NCBI GenBank assembly: GCA_024643825.1
Contig: JAHEME010000110.1
Location: forward strand, 1 to 7,970
Length of the DNA stretch: 7,970 nucleotides
Direction: 5' to 3'
From: Chloroflexota bacterium
Lineage (GTDB): Bacteria; Chloroflexota; Anaerolineae; Aggregatilineales; UBA3940
This document shows positions 1 through 6,332 of this stretch, piece after piece. Below the pieces are notes generated by a model. The model made no database searches and was not told where the DNA came from. It was given only the letters and a program-made list of their open reading frames with translations. Position 1 is the stretch's first letter. Each line of letters begins with the position of its first letter. The position numbers and the translations under genes were made by a program.

Positions 1-1
1 G

Positions 2-349
2 CCGTCCGATCTGACAGAGCTGCTTACAATTGATATGGCAGCAGCGGGTGGAACTCAGAACTCCGATGAATTTTCGGTGGGTATTTGTGTAAAGGATTCC
101 GGCGGGCCTTATCACCTGCAAATGACACGTCGCCTCCAGACTCTGGCAGAAAACAATCACATTCCCTACAAGAATGACATTTATCCTTATTATGGTTCAG
201 ATGGGGAGGCGTTATGGCGTGCTGGAGGCGATGTCATTGTCGGGCTTATTGGCCCCGGCGTAGATGGCTCTCATCACTATGAGCGCACGCATATCGACAG
301 CTTATTGGCGACTACCCGTCTGATTGTGGAATATTTGATCACTCCCTGA
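2..349 (+). CDS. M42-family metallo-aminopeptidase, C-terminal part (5' end outside window)
   Basis: The frame is open from base 2 and gives 115 residues before the TGA. It matches the C-terminal half of M42 (FrvX/glutamyl-aminopeptidase-like) peptidases, which are cytosolic di-metal enzymes that remove N-terminal residues from peptides and often form large tetrahedral particles. Visible landmarks, numbered from the first visible residue, are an Asp at 11 (ID-MAAAG, expected metal ligand), KDSGGPY at 31-37, DIYPYYGSD at 59-67, and LIGPGVDGSHHYERTH at 82-97, where the SH-HYE histidine is the expected last metal ligand. The metal-ligand roles come from family knowledge. The N-terminal catalytic half lies outside the window. 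The next gene begins 14 bases downstream on the same strand, so a shared transcript with the dipeptidase is likely. Exact substrate specificity cannot be told from this fragment. Confidence 0.85.
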   Translation, partial: PSDLTELLTIDMAAAGGTQNSDEFSVGICVKDSGGPYHLQMTRRLQTLAENNHIPYKNDIYPYYGSDGEALWRAGGDVIVGLIGPGVDGSHHYERTHIDSLLATTRLIVEYLITP

Positions 350-363
350 AAAGGACCGCCGCC

Positions 364-1440
364 ATGATCATGATCGATGCGCATGAAGATATTGCGTGGA
401 ATATGCTTACCTTTGGGCGAGATTACACACGCAGTGCCGCTGAAACCCGCACTTTGGAACATGGGACTCGCGCTCCGACAGTCAATGGCAACACGCTTCT
501 TGGCAAAGCGGATTGGCTGGACGGCCATGTTGCGATTATCTTTGCTACTCTATTCAATTCCCCTGCGCATCGTGCTCTTGGCTCGTGGGACACACAATCC
601 TACCGAACTTCCAGGGAGGCGCATGATCGTGCCCTGGGACAATTGGACGCCTATCGCCGCCTTGTAGATGAAGATGAAACGTTTCAAATGATAGCAACCA
701 GAACCGATCTAACTTCTACACTGGAGTCATGGAATACACCTACTGCTTCGGAGGATGTTCGCAGGATTGGGCTGGTTCCTCTAATGGAGGGGGCCGATCC
801 AATCCAGGAACCGGCGGAAGTAGAAGAATGGTTTGAGGCAGGCGTACGAATTGTGGGGTTATCGTGGGAGGCAACACGCTATGCCGGAGGAACCCATGAA
901 TCTGGCCCGGTGACAACACCCGGCTTCGATCTACTAGCGACCATGTCTTCGCTCAATATGATTCTCGACCTCAGCCATCTCTCGGAAGAAGCCTATTACC
1001 AGGCTCTGGAGGCGTATTCGGGTGTAGTGATCGCCAGTCATGCTAATCCACGCCGATTCTTGCCCACCTCACGCGGCCTTTCAGATACCATGATTGCGAT
1101 GCTGGCAGAGCGCGATGGCGTGATTGGAATTGTGCCTTTCAACCGTTTTCTCAAGCCGGGCTGGGTGCAGACGGACCCACGCAGCGTGCTCACCCTCCAT
1201 GATGTGGCCGCCGCCATTGATCATGTTTGCCAGATTACTGGCAGTGCGCGCCACGTTGGGATTGGCACTGATTTTGACGGGGGGTTCGGTTTGGAACAGG
1301 TTCCTGAGGGGATCGACACCATCGCCGATCTACAGAAACTCCTAGCCATTCTAGCAGAACTGGGATATTCAGAAGATGAACTTAAGGGCATCATGCATGG
1401 CAACTGGCTTCGCGTCTTACACTCAGGTCTGCCAGATTGA
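364..1440 (+). CDS. M19-family (renal-type) membrane dipeptidase homologue
   Basis: A 358-residue protein of typical M19 length. M19 enzymes are TIM-barrel zinc hydrolases of the amidohydrolase type that split dipeptides, sometimes including D-amino acid or processed peptides. Expected zinc ligands are present: H7 and D9 in IDAHEDIA, the bridging E142 in PLMEGAD, H205 in LDLSH and H226 in IASHANPR. D303 in GIGTDFDGGFG fits the catalytic aspartate, and the C-terminal IMHGNWLRVL (343-352) is the usual family ending. There is no signal peptide or lipid anchor, so it is probably cytosolic. The start at 364 is chosen because AAGGA at 351-355 sits 8 bases upstream; the ATG at 370 would be 14 bases away. 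It lies 14 bases behind an M42 aminopeptidase, which fits the last step of peptide breakdown. The true substrate is not known. Confidence 0.9.
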   Translation: MIMIDAHEDIAWNMLTFGRDYTRSAAETRTLEHGTRAPTVNGNTLLGKADWLDGHVAIIFATLFNSPAHRALGSWDTQSYRTSREAHDRALGQLDAYRRLVDEDETFQMIATRTDLTSTLESWNTPTASEDVRRIGLVPLMEGADPIQEPAEVEEWFEAGVRIVGLSWEATRYAGGTHESGPVTTPGFDLLATMSSLNMILDLSHLSEEAYYQALEAYSGVVIASHANPRRFLPTSRGLSDTMIAMLAERDGVIGIVPFNRFLKPGWVQTDPRSVLTLHDVAAAIDHVCQITGSARHVGIGTDFDGGFGLEQVPEGIDTIADLQKLLAILAELGYSEDELKGIMHGNWLRVLHSGLPD

Positions 1441-1459
1441 TCCCAATCATTTACAACCA

Positions 1460-1468
1460 TGCTAAAAT
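1460..1468 (+). promoter_or_regulatory. Extended -10 promoter-like motif TGCTAAAAT
   Basis: TGCTAAAAT fits the extended -10 form TGnTAnAAT, with TAAAAT at 1463-1468 matching TATAAT at 5 of 6 positions. It sits in the gap after the dipeptidase stop, 36 bases before the membrane-protein start, so transcription could start near 1475 with a leader of about 30 bases. No good -35 is seen at 16-18 bases: TTGATC at 1437-1442 would need a 20-base spacer. The same motif recurs at 4700 and 6279 in this window. The motif is seen; its function is inferred. Confidence 0.45.
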
Positions 1469-1491
1469 CAGGGTGCTTCCTGATTTCTAGC
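1461..1491 (+). repeat. Hairpin/dyad AAATCAGG-GTGCTT-CCTGATTT overlapping the -10 motif
   Basis: AAATCAGG (1465-1472) and CCTGATTT (1479-1486) are perfect 8-base inverted repeats around a 6-base loop. The stem extends by GCTA (1461-1464) pairing with TAGC (1488-1491) if one C (1487) is bulged out, giving 12 pairs. There is only a short T stretch after it, so it is a weak intrinsic terminator candidate for the upstream dipeptidase operon. It also covers the -10 motif at 1463-1468 and could instead be an operator dyad. The sequence cannot decide between the two. Confidence 0.45.
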
Positions 1492-1504
1492 GACAGGTGC
1501 TCTG

Positions 1505-1912
1505 ATGAGCCGTTTAGTTCAATTGGGTATTTTTTGCATAGTCCTCGGCGGGGTGATCCTCTTTCTTGGTCTATTTCCATTTGCTGTAGATATTGATACT
1601 ACGCCGGGGATCGGCCTGGTGCAGATTCTGGGTATGCAGATCGGTCTCCTGTTGCTCATTGGTGGGGCTTATACGGTCGTCTACGCCATCTTACATCGAG
1701 GCAGGCCTCGCAGTCTGATGCGCGATATCGGTGTCAGGTTGGGTATGACGGGCCTGGTCTTCTCCGCCGCCGCCACTCTCGCAGATGTAATGGGATTTGG
1801 CTCTCATACAAATGCGGGGCCTGTGTTTGGCTGGTTGCAAGCCGCAGGGATGCTGGCGGGCTTTCTCATTGCAGCTATCGGCGTGGTAGTTTATGGTGCT
1901 GCTCGTACTTAA
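1505..1912 (+). CDS. Small four-helix membrane protein, unknown function
   Basis: A 135-residue protein with four hydrophobic stretches long enough to span a membrane: about residues 7-28, 36-63, 75-97 and 107-131. The only strongly basic loop, HRGRPRSLMRD (64-74), lies between helices 2 and 3. By the positive-inside rule this puts that loop and both ends in the cytoplasm. No catalytic motif, cysteine pair or recognisable family signature is visible. The start is ATG 1505, with a weak AGGTG at 1495-1499 five bases upstream. It follows a gap with a -10-like motif and a hairpin, so it may have its own promoter rather than belong to the peptidase operon. It is a real gene by its clean open frame and helix pattern, but no function can be assigned. 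Confidence 0.75.
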   Translation: MSRLVQLGIFCIVLGGVILFLGLFPFAVDIDTTPGIGLVQILGMQIGLLLLIGGAYTVVYAILHRGRPRSLMRDIGVRLGMTGLVFSAAATLADVMGFGSHTNAGPVFGWLQAAGMLAGFLIAAIGVVVYGAART

Positions 1913-1917
1913 CTCGG

Positions 1918-1948
1918 CAGATCAGCCAATGGGGCCAGTACTGATCTG
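1918..1948. repeat. 8-base inverted repeat just after the membrane-protein gene
   Basis: CAGATCAG (1918-1925) and CTGATCTG (1941-1948) form a perfect dyad with a 15-base spacer, starting 6 bases after the stop codon of the membrane-protein gene. A competing 5-base stem (GCCAG 1934-1938 with CTGGC 1946-1950) overlaps it. No T run follows, so it is at best a weak terminator. The rest of the 176-base gap to 2088 shows no clear promoter and no strong ribosome-binding site. It does hold a 29-codon open frame at 1997-2086 with no good ribosome-binding site. Confidence 0.3.
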
Positions 1949-2088
1949 GCGTTACCTGTCTCATTGGTGGCATAATCATCACACTTATTTTGGTCGATGG
2001 CGAACAGGGTGCTCATCAAATTGAGCGATCTATGTAAACGTCTGCGAGACCTGAGTAGTGGTATCCAATTGGGGATGGGACGGTAGCT

Positions 2089-3267
2089 GTGTGGCGGACA
2101 GGGTCCATACGCATTGCGCGCATCGGCGGGATTGCTGTTGAAGTCCACATCACCTTCGTTCTGGTGATCTTGTGGGGAGCCTGGCAGGGATGGGCTCAGT
2201 ATGGACGCTTAACAGGGGCGCTCTACGGAGTGCTGCTGATGATTCTCCTATTTGGTTGCATCCTGCTCCACGAACTTGGGCATGGTCTACAGGCACGGGC
2301 CTTTGGTCTATCTGTGCGGCGGATTACACTTCTCCCAATTGGCGGACTGGCGCAGCTAGAATCTCCACCCGCATATCCCTTACATGAACTGGCAATTGCT
2401 CTTGCTGGGCCATTGGTCAATCTTGGTCTTGCACTGCTTCTGATCTTCATCACCTATCTTCTTCAACCCTTCACCATTTCAAACTGGGTTGATCAGGCGC
2501 TCCTGGTTTTCTTTTCCCCACCAAATATCACCGGGTTGACGTTATATCTGTTTGGGGCCAATCTAATTCTTTTTATTTTCAATATGATCCCCGCTTTTCC
2601 TATGGATGGTGGACGTGTTCTCCGATCAGGGTTGGCATTGGTCATCGATTATGAGCTAGCGACCCGTGCTGCCGCCTGGATCGGACGATTTCTCGCAATC
2701 TTTATGGGTGTGATCGGGTTGGTTGGTTGGCCTCCCGCGAGAATACCTCCAAACCCACTGATGCTTCTCTTGGCGTTCATGGTTTTTTTTGGTGCACGAC
2801 AAGAAGAACAATATGTACGAAGGCAACGAGCATTGATTCGCCTGGAAGTAAGTAAGCTAACCCGTCCATCTACTGAAGTAATTGCTCCGTGGGATGCGAT
2901 TACTAACAAATTGGTCGCGCACTTATTTCAGTACGATCAGACGCTTCCAGTTCTTGTTGAGGGCCGCCTTGTAGGGTTGCTTACCTATCAGGATGTTCGT
3001 CGAGCCTATAGTGGAGGGGTTGATCCATCAAGCACTGTCGCACATGTGATGCGCACTACATTTCCAAACGTTAGACTTAGCGATACATTGTGGGTAGCAC
3101 TGCAAGAAATGAGTTCGTTTCAACTTGCGGTGCTGCCAGTCCTTGAGGATGGCGTCTTTCAAGGCATCGTCAGCCTGGACGATATTAACCATGCATGGCA
3201 ATTTGCCGGACGCCACCAGCGAATCGCAAAGGCCATGCCTCTTTCAGGAGATACTGCACGCCAATGA
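2089..3267 (+). CDS. M50 (site-2-type) membrane metalloprotease with C-terminal CBS domain pair
   Basis: A 392-residue zinc protease of the site-2/SpoIVFB class that cuts peptide bonds within or next to the membrane. Catalytic HELGH is at 61-65, at the end of a hydrophobic helix (about 44-66). The third zinc ligand is D173 in NMIPAFPMDGGRVL (165-178). GGLAQLE (85-91) is also typical. Further membrane segments lie near 17-37, 98-123, 137-167, 197-213 and 222-235. Residues about 250-375 form two cytosolic CBS-like repeats (PVLVEGRLVGLLTYQDV at 287-303; LPVLEDGVFQGIVSLDDI at 349-366), which in this subfamily are thought to sense nucleotides or energy state. The start is GTG at 2089, because the N-terminus WRTGSIRIARIGGIAVEVHI resembles the family beginning. 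No strong ribosome-binding site is seen. The stop overlaps the next start as ATGA. The natural substrate is unknown. Confidence 0.92.
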   Translation: MWRTGSIRIARIGGIAVEVHITFVLVILWGAWQGWAQYGRLTGALYGVLLMILLFGCILLHELGHGLQARAFGLSVRRITLLPIGGLAQLESPPAYPLHELAIALAGPLVNLGLALLLIFITYLLQPFTISNWVDQALLVFFSPPNITGLTLYLFGANLILFIFNMIPAFPMDGGRVLRSGLALVIDYELATRAAAWIGRFLAIFMGVIGLVGWPPARIPPNPLMLLLAFMVFFGARQEEQYVRRQRALIRLEVSKLTRPSTEVIAPWDAITNKLVAHLFQYDQTLPVLVEGRLVGLLTYQDVRRAYSGGVDPSSTVAHVMRTTFPNVRLSDTLWVALQEMSSFQLAVLPVLEDGVFQGIVSLDDINHAWQFAGRHQRIAKAMPLSGDTARQ

Positions 3268-4622
3268 CTACAGGCAAGTTATTCAATCCCACTACTCAGG
3301 CGATGAGTTCGCCTGGCCCAAAGAGTGAGAGGCTGATCCAACGAGACACGGAGGTAATGTCGCCATCCCTTCCACGTTCTTACCCTCTGGTTGTGGACCA
3401 TGCGAAAGGAGCCAATGTCTGGGATGTAGATGGCAACCGCTACCTGGATTTCATGACCGGGATCGCTGTAGCTTCGACTGGACATTCACACCCTGAGGTT
3501 GTGCAGGCAATTAAAGATCAGGCAGATAAATTCCTCCATATTTGTCTGGCTGATTTTCATTATGAAGTAGCCATTCAACTGGCAGAAAAGCTGTCAGAGA
3601 TTGCTCCTTTTCAGGAAGACGCACAGGTTTTCTTCTCTAATTCCGGTGCAGAGGCAATTGAAGCTGCCATCAAACTAGCTCGTTATGTAACAGGGCGCAC
3701 GCAGTTTATCGCGTTTCAGGGTGCCTTTCATGGGCGCACAATTGGTGCGCTTTCCCTGACGGCTAGCAAATATCGCCAGAAGGAGGGGTTCTTCCCTCTG
3801 ATGTCGGGCGTGACCCATGTGCCGTATCCGGATGCGTACCGCCCAACGCTGCAACAGAACCATAAAGAAGATTATGGGGAAGCGATTGTAGATTACATTG
3901 AGAACACCGTGTTCCATGGGTTTGTTCCTGCTGAAGATGTGGCCGCCATTTTTATTGAGCCGATCCTCGGTGAAGGCGGGTACGTTGTGCCAACACCCGG
4001 GTTCTTCCCGGCCCTTCGCGACCTATGTAATCGCTATGAGATTTTGCTTGTGGCTGATGAGGTACAGAGTGGGATTGGGCGAACGGGAAAATGGTGGGGA
4101 ATCGAGCACTTCGGCGTTGAGCCAGACATCGTGACTTCCGCAAAGGGACTCGCCAGCGGCATGCCCCTGGGGGCGATGATTGCCCGGCGGAGTCTGATGA
4201 CGTGGCCCCCAGGCGCGCACGGGAGCACCTTTGGCGGAAATCCGGTTTCCTGTGCCGCTGGTGTCGCAACCTTACGCCTGATTGAAGAAGGCTATATGCA
4301 GAACGCCGCAGAAATGGGCGAGTACCTTATGGAAAACCTGCGGGAGATGATGCCTCGGCATCTCAGCATAGGCGATGTGCGCGGCAAGGGTCTGATGATC
4401 GGTATCGAGATTGTCAAGGATCGAGAAACGCGCGAACCAGCCAAGGCGATGCGTGATCAGATTGTTGAAGAAGCTTTCCATCAGAGTCTGCTGCTATTAG
4501 GTGCAGGAGAAGCTGCGTTGCGCCTGATGCCGCCGCTGATGATTGATAAAGCTTCCTGCGACGAAGCCTTGACCATCATTGATCGGGTGTTGACGACTGC
4601 TGAAAACGGTGACTATCGCTGA
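3264..4622 (+). CDS. Class III PLP-dependent aminotransferase (acetylornithine/4-aminobutyrate type)
   Basis: A 452-residue fold-type I aminotransferase. Landmarks: SNSGAEA (125-131, phosphate binding), FHGRT (155-159), IEPILGEGG (231-239), DEVQSGIGRTG (265-275, D265 contacts the PLP ring), SAKGLASGMPLG with the Schiff-base lysine K294, and HGSTFGGNP (319-327). The PGPKSERLIQRDTEVMSPS leader (17-35) and LLLLGAGEAALRLMPPL (409-425) resemble broad-specificity GABA/omega-amino-acid/acetylornithine transaminases, so the exact donor is open. The start is ATG 3264, which overlaps the protease stop (ATGA) and keeps the conserved leader; AGGAG at 3246-3250 is 13 bases upstream, which is long and suggests coupled translation. 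ATG 3357 has GGAGGT too close (1 base) and would cut the conserved leader. ATG 3303 is a possible alternative. A terminator-like hairpin follows 28 bases after the stop. Confidence 0.92.
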   Translation: MTTGKLFNPTTQAMSSPGPKSERLIQRDTEVMSPSLPRSYPLVVDHAKGANVWDVDGNRYLDFMTGIAVASTGHSHPEVVQAIKDQADKFLHICLADFHYEVAIQLAEKLSEIAPFQEDAQVFFSNSGAEAIEAAIKLARYVTGRTQFIAFQGAFHGRTIGALSLTASKYRQKEGFFPLMSGVTHVPYPDAYRPTLQQNHKEDYGEAIVDYIENTVFHGFVPAEDVAAIFIEPILGEGGYVVPTPGFFPALRDLCNRYEILLVADEVQSGIGRTGKWWGIEHFGVEPDIVTSAKGLASGMPLGAMIARRSLMTWPPGAHGSTFGGNPVSCAAGVATLRLIEEGYMQNAAEMGEYLMENLREMMPRHLSIGDVRGKGLMIGIEIVKDRETREPAKAMRDQIVEEAFHQSLLLLGAGEAALRLMPPLMIDKASCDEALTIIDRVLTTAENGDYR

Positions 4623-4650
4623 TTCTCGTTAGAAATTCATAAGAAACACC

Positions 4651-4688
4651 AAGGAGGGGCTATGTCCAGTGACATACCCCCTCCTTTT
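4651..4688 (+). terminator. Terminator-like hairpin after the aminotransferase gene
   Basis: AAGGAGGGG (4651-4659) pairs perfectly with CCCCTCCTT (4678-4686). After one C/C mismatch (4660/4677), TATGT (4661-4665) pairs with ACATA (4672-4676) around the loop CCAGTG. This makes 14 pairs with one mismatch. It is followed by TTTTGTGTTTT (counting from 4685) and preceded by an A-rich stretch, as expected for a Rho-independent terminator 28 bases after the aminotransferase stop. The 5' arm also contains the best ribosome-binding site and the ATG (4662) of the next gene, so if it forms in RNA it would hide that start. Confidence 0.65.
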
Positions 4689-6281
4689 GTGTTTTCCCGT
4701 GCTAAAATCCAGAATATGGTTGACCGTTTAATTCGCCAACGAGATTATCTGCTAGATGTCTCCCGTGTTCTGACCTCTCACCTCAATCTAAGGGATGTTC
4801 TGGGACGTATTTTACAATCCGCCGCAGAACTTCTTGGTGGTCAGGCGGGATTAATTGCCCTGGTTGAGGAAGAGTCCTTTGTTGTGCGTGCAACCTATGG
4901 CATTAAACCCGCCGTGTTGGATGCTTTTGGCCCGCTCCTGTCGGACATTCCCCGAACCGACCCGGCAAGTTTCGCAATTCCAGAGATGAATCGTAAGATG
5001 CAGAAGGTAGGCCAAATGGCAGAGATGGGATTACGTCAGGTCATCGCGCTGCCAATGGCCATTGGCAGCGATTTGGTCGGAGTTATCTATATTTTCCGGG
5101 TTACTGACGGCCATTTTACGCCAAACGCAGTGCGCATTCTGCAAAGTTTCGCAGATCAAGCAGCGATTGCGGTTCAGAATGCACATCTTTTTGAAAGTGT
5201 TGCGAGCGAGAAAATGCGACTGGACGCTATCTTGCAGCACAGTGCAGATGGGATCATGTTGTTAAAACCTGACCTGAGCCTTGAAAGCATCAACCTGGCG
5301 CTATCTCGCATGACTGGTTGGGTAGCCGCGGAGGCAAAGGGCCAGCCGCATAACGATGTAATTCAATGGGTTCACAACAAACCAGAGATGACTTTAGAGA
5401 AAGCGATAGAATCTGGCTGGCCCATTCAAAATCAGAAGTCGCTTTACGTGGAAGGCGATTTACAAAGTCTTGCAGGCAAAGCTATAAGTGTGGGCATTAC
5501 CTATGCGCCACTATTCAAAATGAATGGCGATCTAGTCAATATCATCGGCAATGTGCGTGATATTACCAAATTCCGCGAAGCAGAAGAAGCCAAGACAACG
5601 TTTGTGTCTGTAATTTCCCATGAGTTGAAGACCCCCGTCTCGATCATTAAGGGATACGCCAGCACCTTGAGCCGACCTGATGTTGAATGGAAGCGTGAAG
5701 TCGTTTCAGATGGGCTGCACGTAATTGAGGAAGAGGCAGATCGGCTCAGTGAACTGATTGAAAATCTGCTCGACGCCACTCGATTGCAGGCGGGCAACTT
5801 GAGCCTTTCGGCGGGGGAAGTTGCTATTGACCATCTTGCAGAGCGAGTAGCCTCGTTGTTTCGCGTCCAGACCGACAGGCATCAAATCCGAACAGAGTTC
5901 CCAACCGAGTTTCCTGTGATCTACGGAGATGAGACTCGATTGACTCAGGTGCTTGCCAATCTGGTTGGCAATGCGATCAAGTACTCGCCTGAGGGTGGAA
6001 CAATCCAGATCGCAGGAAGAGTCTTAGAAGATATGGTAGAAATCACAGTCGAGGATTCTGGTATTGGCATTCCTATTGAGCAGCAAGACGCGATCTTTGA
6101 TCGGTTTTATCGAATTGATAACGCACTGTCTCGCACCACCCAGGGAGCTGGGTTGGGATTATACATTGTCCGTTCTATTATAGAGGCTCATGGTGGAGAT
6201 ATCTGGATTCAGAAAAGCAGCCCCGGTCATGGCACAACCTTTGCCTTCACAATTCCTTTGTCCACCGGGCACAGCGCGTGA
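4662..6281 (+). CDS. Soluble hybrid-sensor histidine kinase: GAF-PAS-HisKA-HATPase
   Basis: A 539-residue cytosolic two-component sensor kinase with no membrane segment or signal peptide. Order of parts: GAF domain about 35-178, PAS domain about 184-305, a linker helix, HisKA with phospho-acceptor H320 in VISHELKTP, then the ATPase domain with N box N437 (NLVGNAIKYSP), G1 D465-SGIGI, F box FDRFYRID (479-486) and G2 GAGLGLYIV (495-503). All residues needed for activity are present. It would autophosphorylate on H320 in response to a ligand or redox signal sensed by GAF/PAS, but no response regulator is adjacent, so it is an orphan here. The start is uncertain. ATG 4662 has a very good AAGGAGG 4 bases upstream, but both lie inside a terminator-like hairpin. 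ATG 4716 (residue 19) sits 8 bases after TGCTAAAAT and would make a leaderless mRNA without the odd SSDIPPPFVFSRAK extension. Confidence 0.9.
   Translation: MSSDIPPPFVFSRAKIQNMVDRLIRQRDYLLDVSRVLTSHLNLRDVLGRILQSAAELLGGQAGLIALVEEESFVVRATYGIKPAVLDAFGPLLSDIPRTDPASFAIPEMNRKMQKVGQMAEMGLRQVIALPMAIGSDLVGVIYIFRVTDGHFTPNAVRILQSFADQAAIAVQNAHLFESVASEKMRLDAILQHSADGIMLLKPDLSLESINLALSRMTGWVAAEAKGQPHNDVIQWVHNKPEMTLEKAIESGWPIQNQKSLYVEGDLQSLAGKAISVGITYAPLFKMNGDLVNIIGNVRDITKFREAEEAKTTFVSVISHELKTPVSIIKGYASTLSRPDVEWKREVVSDGLHVIEEEADRLSELIENLLDATRLQAGNLSLSAGEVAIDHLAERVASLFRVQTDRHQIRTEFPTEFPVIYGDETRLTQVLANLVGNAIKYSPEGGTIQIAGRVLEDMVEITVEDSGIGIPIEQQDAIFDRFYRIDNALSRTTQGAGLGLYIVRSIIEAHGGDIWIQKSSPGHGTTFAFTIPLSTGHSA
4700..4708 (+). 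promoter_or_regulatory. Extended -10 motif TGCTAAAAT before the alternative kinase start
   Basis: TGCTAAAAT is identical to the copy at 1460-1468. Its last base is 8 bases before the in-frame ATG at 4716, so normal -10 to start-site spacing would put the first transcribed base at or next to that A, giving a leaderless mRNA. It directly follows the terminator-like hairpin ending near 4688. No -35 match is visible at 16-18 bases (CCTCCT region), which extended -10 promoters can tolerate. If ATG 4662 is the true start, this motif would simply be coding sequence. Confidence 0.4.
5047..5070. repeat. Perfect 24-base palindrome inside the kinase GAF domain
   Basis: The left arm CGCTGCCAATGG (5047-5058) is followed immediately by its exact reverse complement CCATTGGCAGCG (5059-5070), with no spacer and no mismatch. 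It codes for about residues 129-136 (ALPMAIGS) of the kinase, at the usual LP-x-x-x-G turn of a GAF domain. It could be a binding site for a dimeric DNA-binding protein or a stable RNA hairpin, or it could be chance. Only the symmetry is seen directly. Confidence 0.6.
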
Positions 6282-6287
6282 TAAAAT
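6258..6287 (+). promoter_or_regulatory. Candidate promoter for the CpXC gene (TTGTCC - 18 - TAAAAT, extended -10)
   Basis: TGATAAAAT at 6279-6287 fits TGnTAnAAT, and TTGTCC at 6258-6263 matches TTGACA at 4 of 6 positions with an 18-base spacer. The TGA of the motif is the kinase stop codon itself. Transcription would start near 6294 and give a leader of about 87 bases that holds the hairpin at 6333-6363. This is the best-supported promoter of the three similar motifs in the window. Confidence 0.5.
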
Positions 6288-6332
6288 GGCAGCTTCTTAA
6301 CTGCCCTACTTTGATTTTGTGGGATTAATGAC

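Noticed and set aside
1909..2148. Minus-strand open frame across the gap before the protease gene
   Set aside because: No ribosome-binding site, low-complexity Pro/Ser/Arg composition and overlap with the protease start; it looks like chance.
3195..3263. Upstream in-frame ATG that would extend the aminotransferase by 23 residues
   Set aside because: It lies entirely inside the end of the protease gene, and its residues (MAICRTPPANRKGHAS...) do not resemble any aminotransferase leader. The ATG at 3264 overlapping the stop is the natural start.
3350..3359. GGAGGT directly before ATG 3357 as the true aminotransferase start
   Set aside because: The spacing is only 1 base, and starting there would remove the conserved PGPKSERLIQRDTEV leader of this subfamily.
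3952..4269. Several minus-strand open frames opposite the aminotransferase
   Set aside because: Arg/Ser/Pro-rich translations typical of antisense shadow frames opposite a well-supported enzyme gene.
5953..5971. Inverted repeat TTGCCAA / TTGGCAA in the kinase N-box codons
   Set aside because: Only 7 pairs, and it codes for the conserved LANLVGNA motif, so it is explained by the protein sequence.
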